Below are positions 6,401 through 6,533 of a DNA stretch of 6,533 bases, in pieces. How positions within the stretch are numbered: position 1 is the first letter of the stretch; each line of letters starts with the position of its first letter. The notes below the pieces were generated by a model. The model did not search any database. It was not told the origin of the DNA and worked only from the letters and a program-made list of their open reading frames with translations. The stretch covers positions 7,327 through 13,859 of the forward strand of contig JAPLLM010000112.1 in assembly GCA_026387555.1 (NCBI GenBank). The letters are read 5' to 3'. The translations under genes were made by a program, and so were the position numbers. Source of the stretch: Candidatus Omnitrophota bacterium (GTDB lineage: Bacteria > Omnitrophota > Gorgyraeia > Gygaellales > Profunditerraquicolaceae).

Positions 6401-6533
6401 GGACAATGGCGGAGTTTCGCGCGTAAAGTTCGTCGGCCCGGTAAGCGCACCCGCGACAAGTAAGGGCCCGCGCATACCCCTTATGGAACAAGTGGAGGAG
6501 GGCCATACCGGCATTTCACCGGCTCGGATGTCC
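2580..6533 (+). CDS. Giant multidomain protein, downstream part: CofD/YvcK-like and HAD-like domains (3'-partial, no stop in window)
   Basis: This frame is free of stops from 2487 to the last base. Good protein sequence begins at GAG 2580, directly after the upstream frame's final TTT codon, and gives 1,318 codons with no end. Numbering GAG 2580 as residue 1: helical unrecognised region (1-305), CofD/YvcK-like domain (about 306-720), unrecognised mixed region (721-976), HAD-type phosphohydrolase-like domain (977-1287), then a linker. It is probably a continuation of the preceding frame after a one-base shift. If it were a separate, coupled gene, the nearest starts are GTG 2586, GTG 2613 and ATG 2619. 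Only a weak AGAGA at 2606-2610 precedes the last of these, and each would leave a truncated helix on both sides. The coding call is firm. Whether it is one gene or two is less certain. Confidence 0.87.
3495..4740 (+). other. CofD/YvcK-like domain
   Basis: The CofD/YvcK family includes 2-phospho-L-lactate transferase and the bacterial gluconeogenesis/morphogenesis factor YvcK, which binds UDP-sugars. The hallmarks appear in the expected order, numbered from base 2580: a Gly-rich first loop IIIGSGGGAS (G310 on), the TDNGG turn (338-342, family form [ST]-D-[DN]-G-G), GDHVR (363-367, family GDxR), AIPDLPFGNEIVVKALNGE (family IP-x-T...L-x-A-x-L-x-x-G), then the diagnostic LGLGSWGTS (565-573, family LGPGSLYTS) and NPVRDDETRG (600-609, family N-x-x-T-x-x-x-E-T). 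About 110 extra residues separate GDHVR from the next family motifs. The ligand is unknown. The motifs make membership quite secure; closeness to YvcK rather than CofD is uncertain. Confidence 0.83.
4741..5507 (+). other. Unrecognised region between the CofD/YvcK-like and HAD-like domains
   Basis: About 256 residues of mixed helix and strand. Strand-like pieces include KLVMKDEVIVIT, KSIHEVIFHP and KEINILLPNYV. They are followed by a long charged helix (ERVDRLEKIISFQLEKAKLL) and by a helix ending just before the HAD nucleophile strand. The last part may be a cap or docking helix for the HAD domain. No known signature is seen. Confidence 0.5.
5046..5078 (+). repeat. Two-copy 12-base direct repeat with a 21-base period
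   Basis: AGAATAAATGGA occurs at 5046-5057 and again at 5067-5078. The 21-base offset is exactly seven codons and gives the peptide RINGKTI-RINGET. It looks like a small in-frame slippage duplication making a beta-hairpin-like turn. The A-rich bases differ from the surrounding codon use. Confidence 0.7.
5508..6440 (+). other. HAD-superfamily phosphohydrolase-like domain, motif IV not recognisable
   Basis: Motif I is FDMDGTFT with nucleophile D981 and acid/base D983, numbered from base 2580. Motif II is the Thr of GIMTAQQ (T1016). A Gly-rich CGASSGGAIFSYN (1063-1075) sits where type II (Cof/phosphomannomutase-like) HAD enzymes begin the cap. Motif III is the Lys of TIDISPVGKGPRI (K1259), matching the family's hydrophobic-I-x-P-x-G-x-K-G pattern. 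Motif IV, normally a GD followed by ND after a strand such as VSRVKFVG, is expected at about residues 1284-1295. Here the strand is followed by PVSAPATSKG with no acidic pair, so the Mg2+ site looks incomplete. The domain may be inactive, or use an acidic residue from elsewhere. The likely ancestral role is sugar-phosphate dephosphorylation or phosphosugar isomerisation. Confidence 0.75.
6354..6479 (+). repeat. Repeated KGPRIP motif, 36 codons apart
   Basis: KGPRIP is encoded at 6354-6371 and again at 6462-6479. The 18 bases differ at four positions, all silent third positions, so the peptide is identical. The first copy is the HAD motif III segment. The second lies in the stretch where motif IV would be expected. 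Either a local duplication has drifted silently or the match is coincidental. Confidence 0.5.

Overview
The window appears to lie entirely inside one very large bacterial gene on the + strand. One reading frame is open from base 2 to a TGA at 2579-2581. A second frame, one base further on, is open from 2487 through the last base (6533) with no stop. Read through the junction, the two frames give about 2,177 residues, with neither the start nor the end of the gene in view. The opposite strand and the remaining frames hold only scattered short frames with no recognisable protein. I see no intergenic stretch, promoter, terminator, RNA gene, CRISPR array or insertion sequence.

Layout of the encoded product: tail of an unknown upstream domain (2-190); hydrophobic segment 1 (191-262); PfkB/ribokinase-type sugar kinase (about 380-1390); hydrophobic segment 2 (1463-1552); MraZ-like pair of SpoVT/AbrB-type half-domains (1610-1930); hydrophobic segment 3 (1964-2056); helical region (2057-2578); frame junction at TTTTGA (2576-2581); about 305 residues of unrecognised helical sequence (2580-3494); CofD/YvcK-like domain (3495-4740); unrecognised region (4741-5507); HAD-type phosphohydrolase-like domain (5508-6440) with nucleophile motif DMDGT; and the beginning of a linker or next domain running off the window.

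The recognisable catalytic modules all act on phosphorylated metabolites: a sugar kinase, a CofD/YvcK-type phosphotransferase or sugar-nucleotide-binding fold, and a sugar-phosphate phosphatase. The MraZ-like module is normally a free DNA-binding regulator of cell division and cell-wall genes. The simplest inference is a giant multifunctional protein, perhaps membrane-attached through the repeated hydrophobic segments, working in phosphosugar or envelope metabolism. Modules that retain fold motifs but lose catalytic residues may be structural.

Organism: a bacterium of middling base composition. Very large mosaic proteins that fuse sugar-phosphate enzymes with unrelated modules recall Omnitrophota (the former OP3 group), known for giant genes. 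That assignment is an inference from architecture only; nothing here, such as rRNA, proves it.
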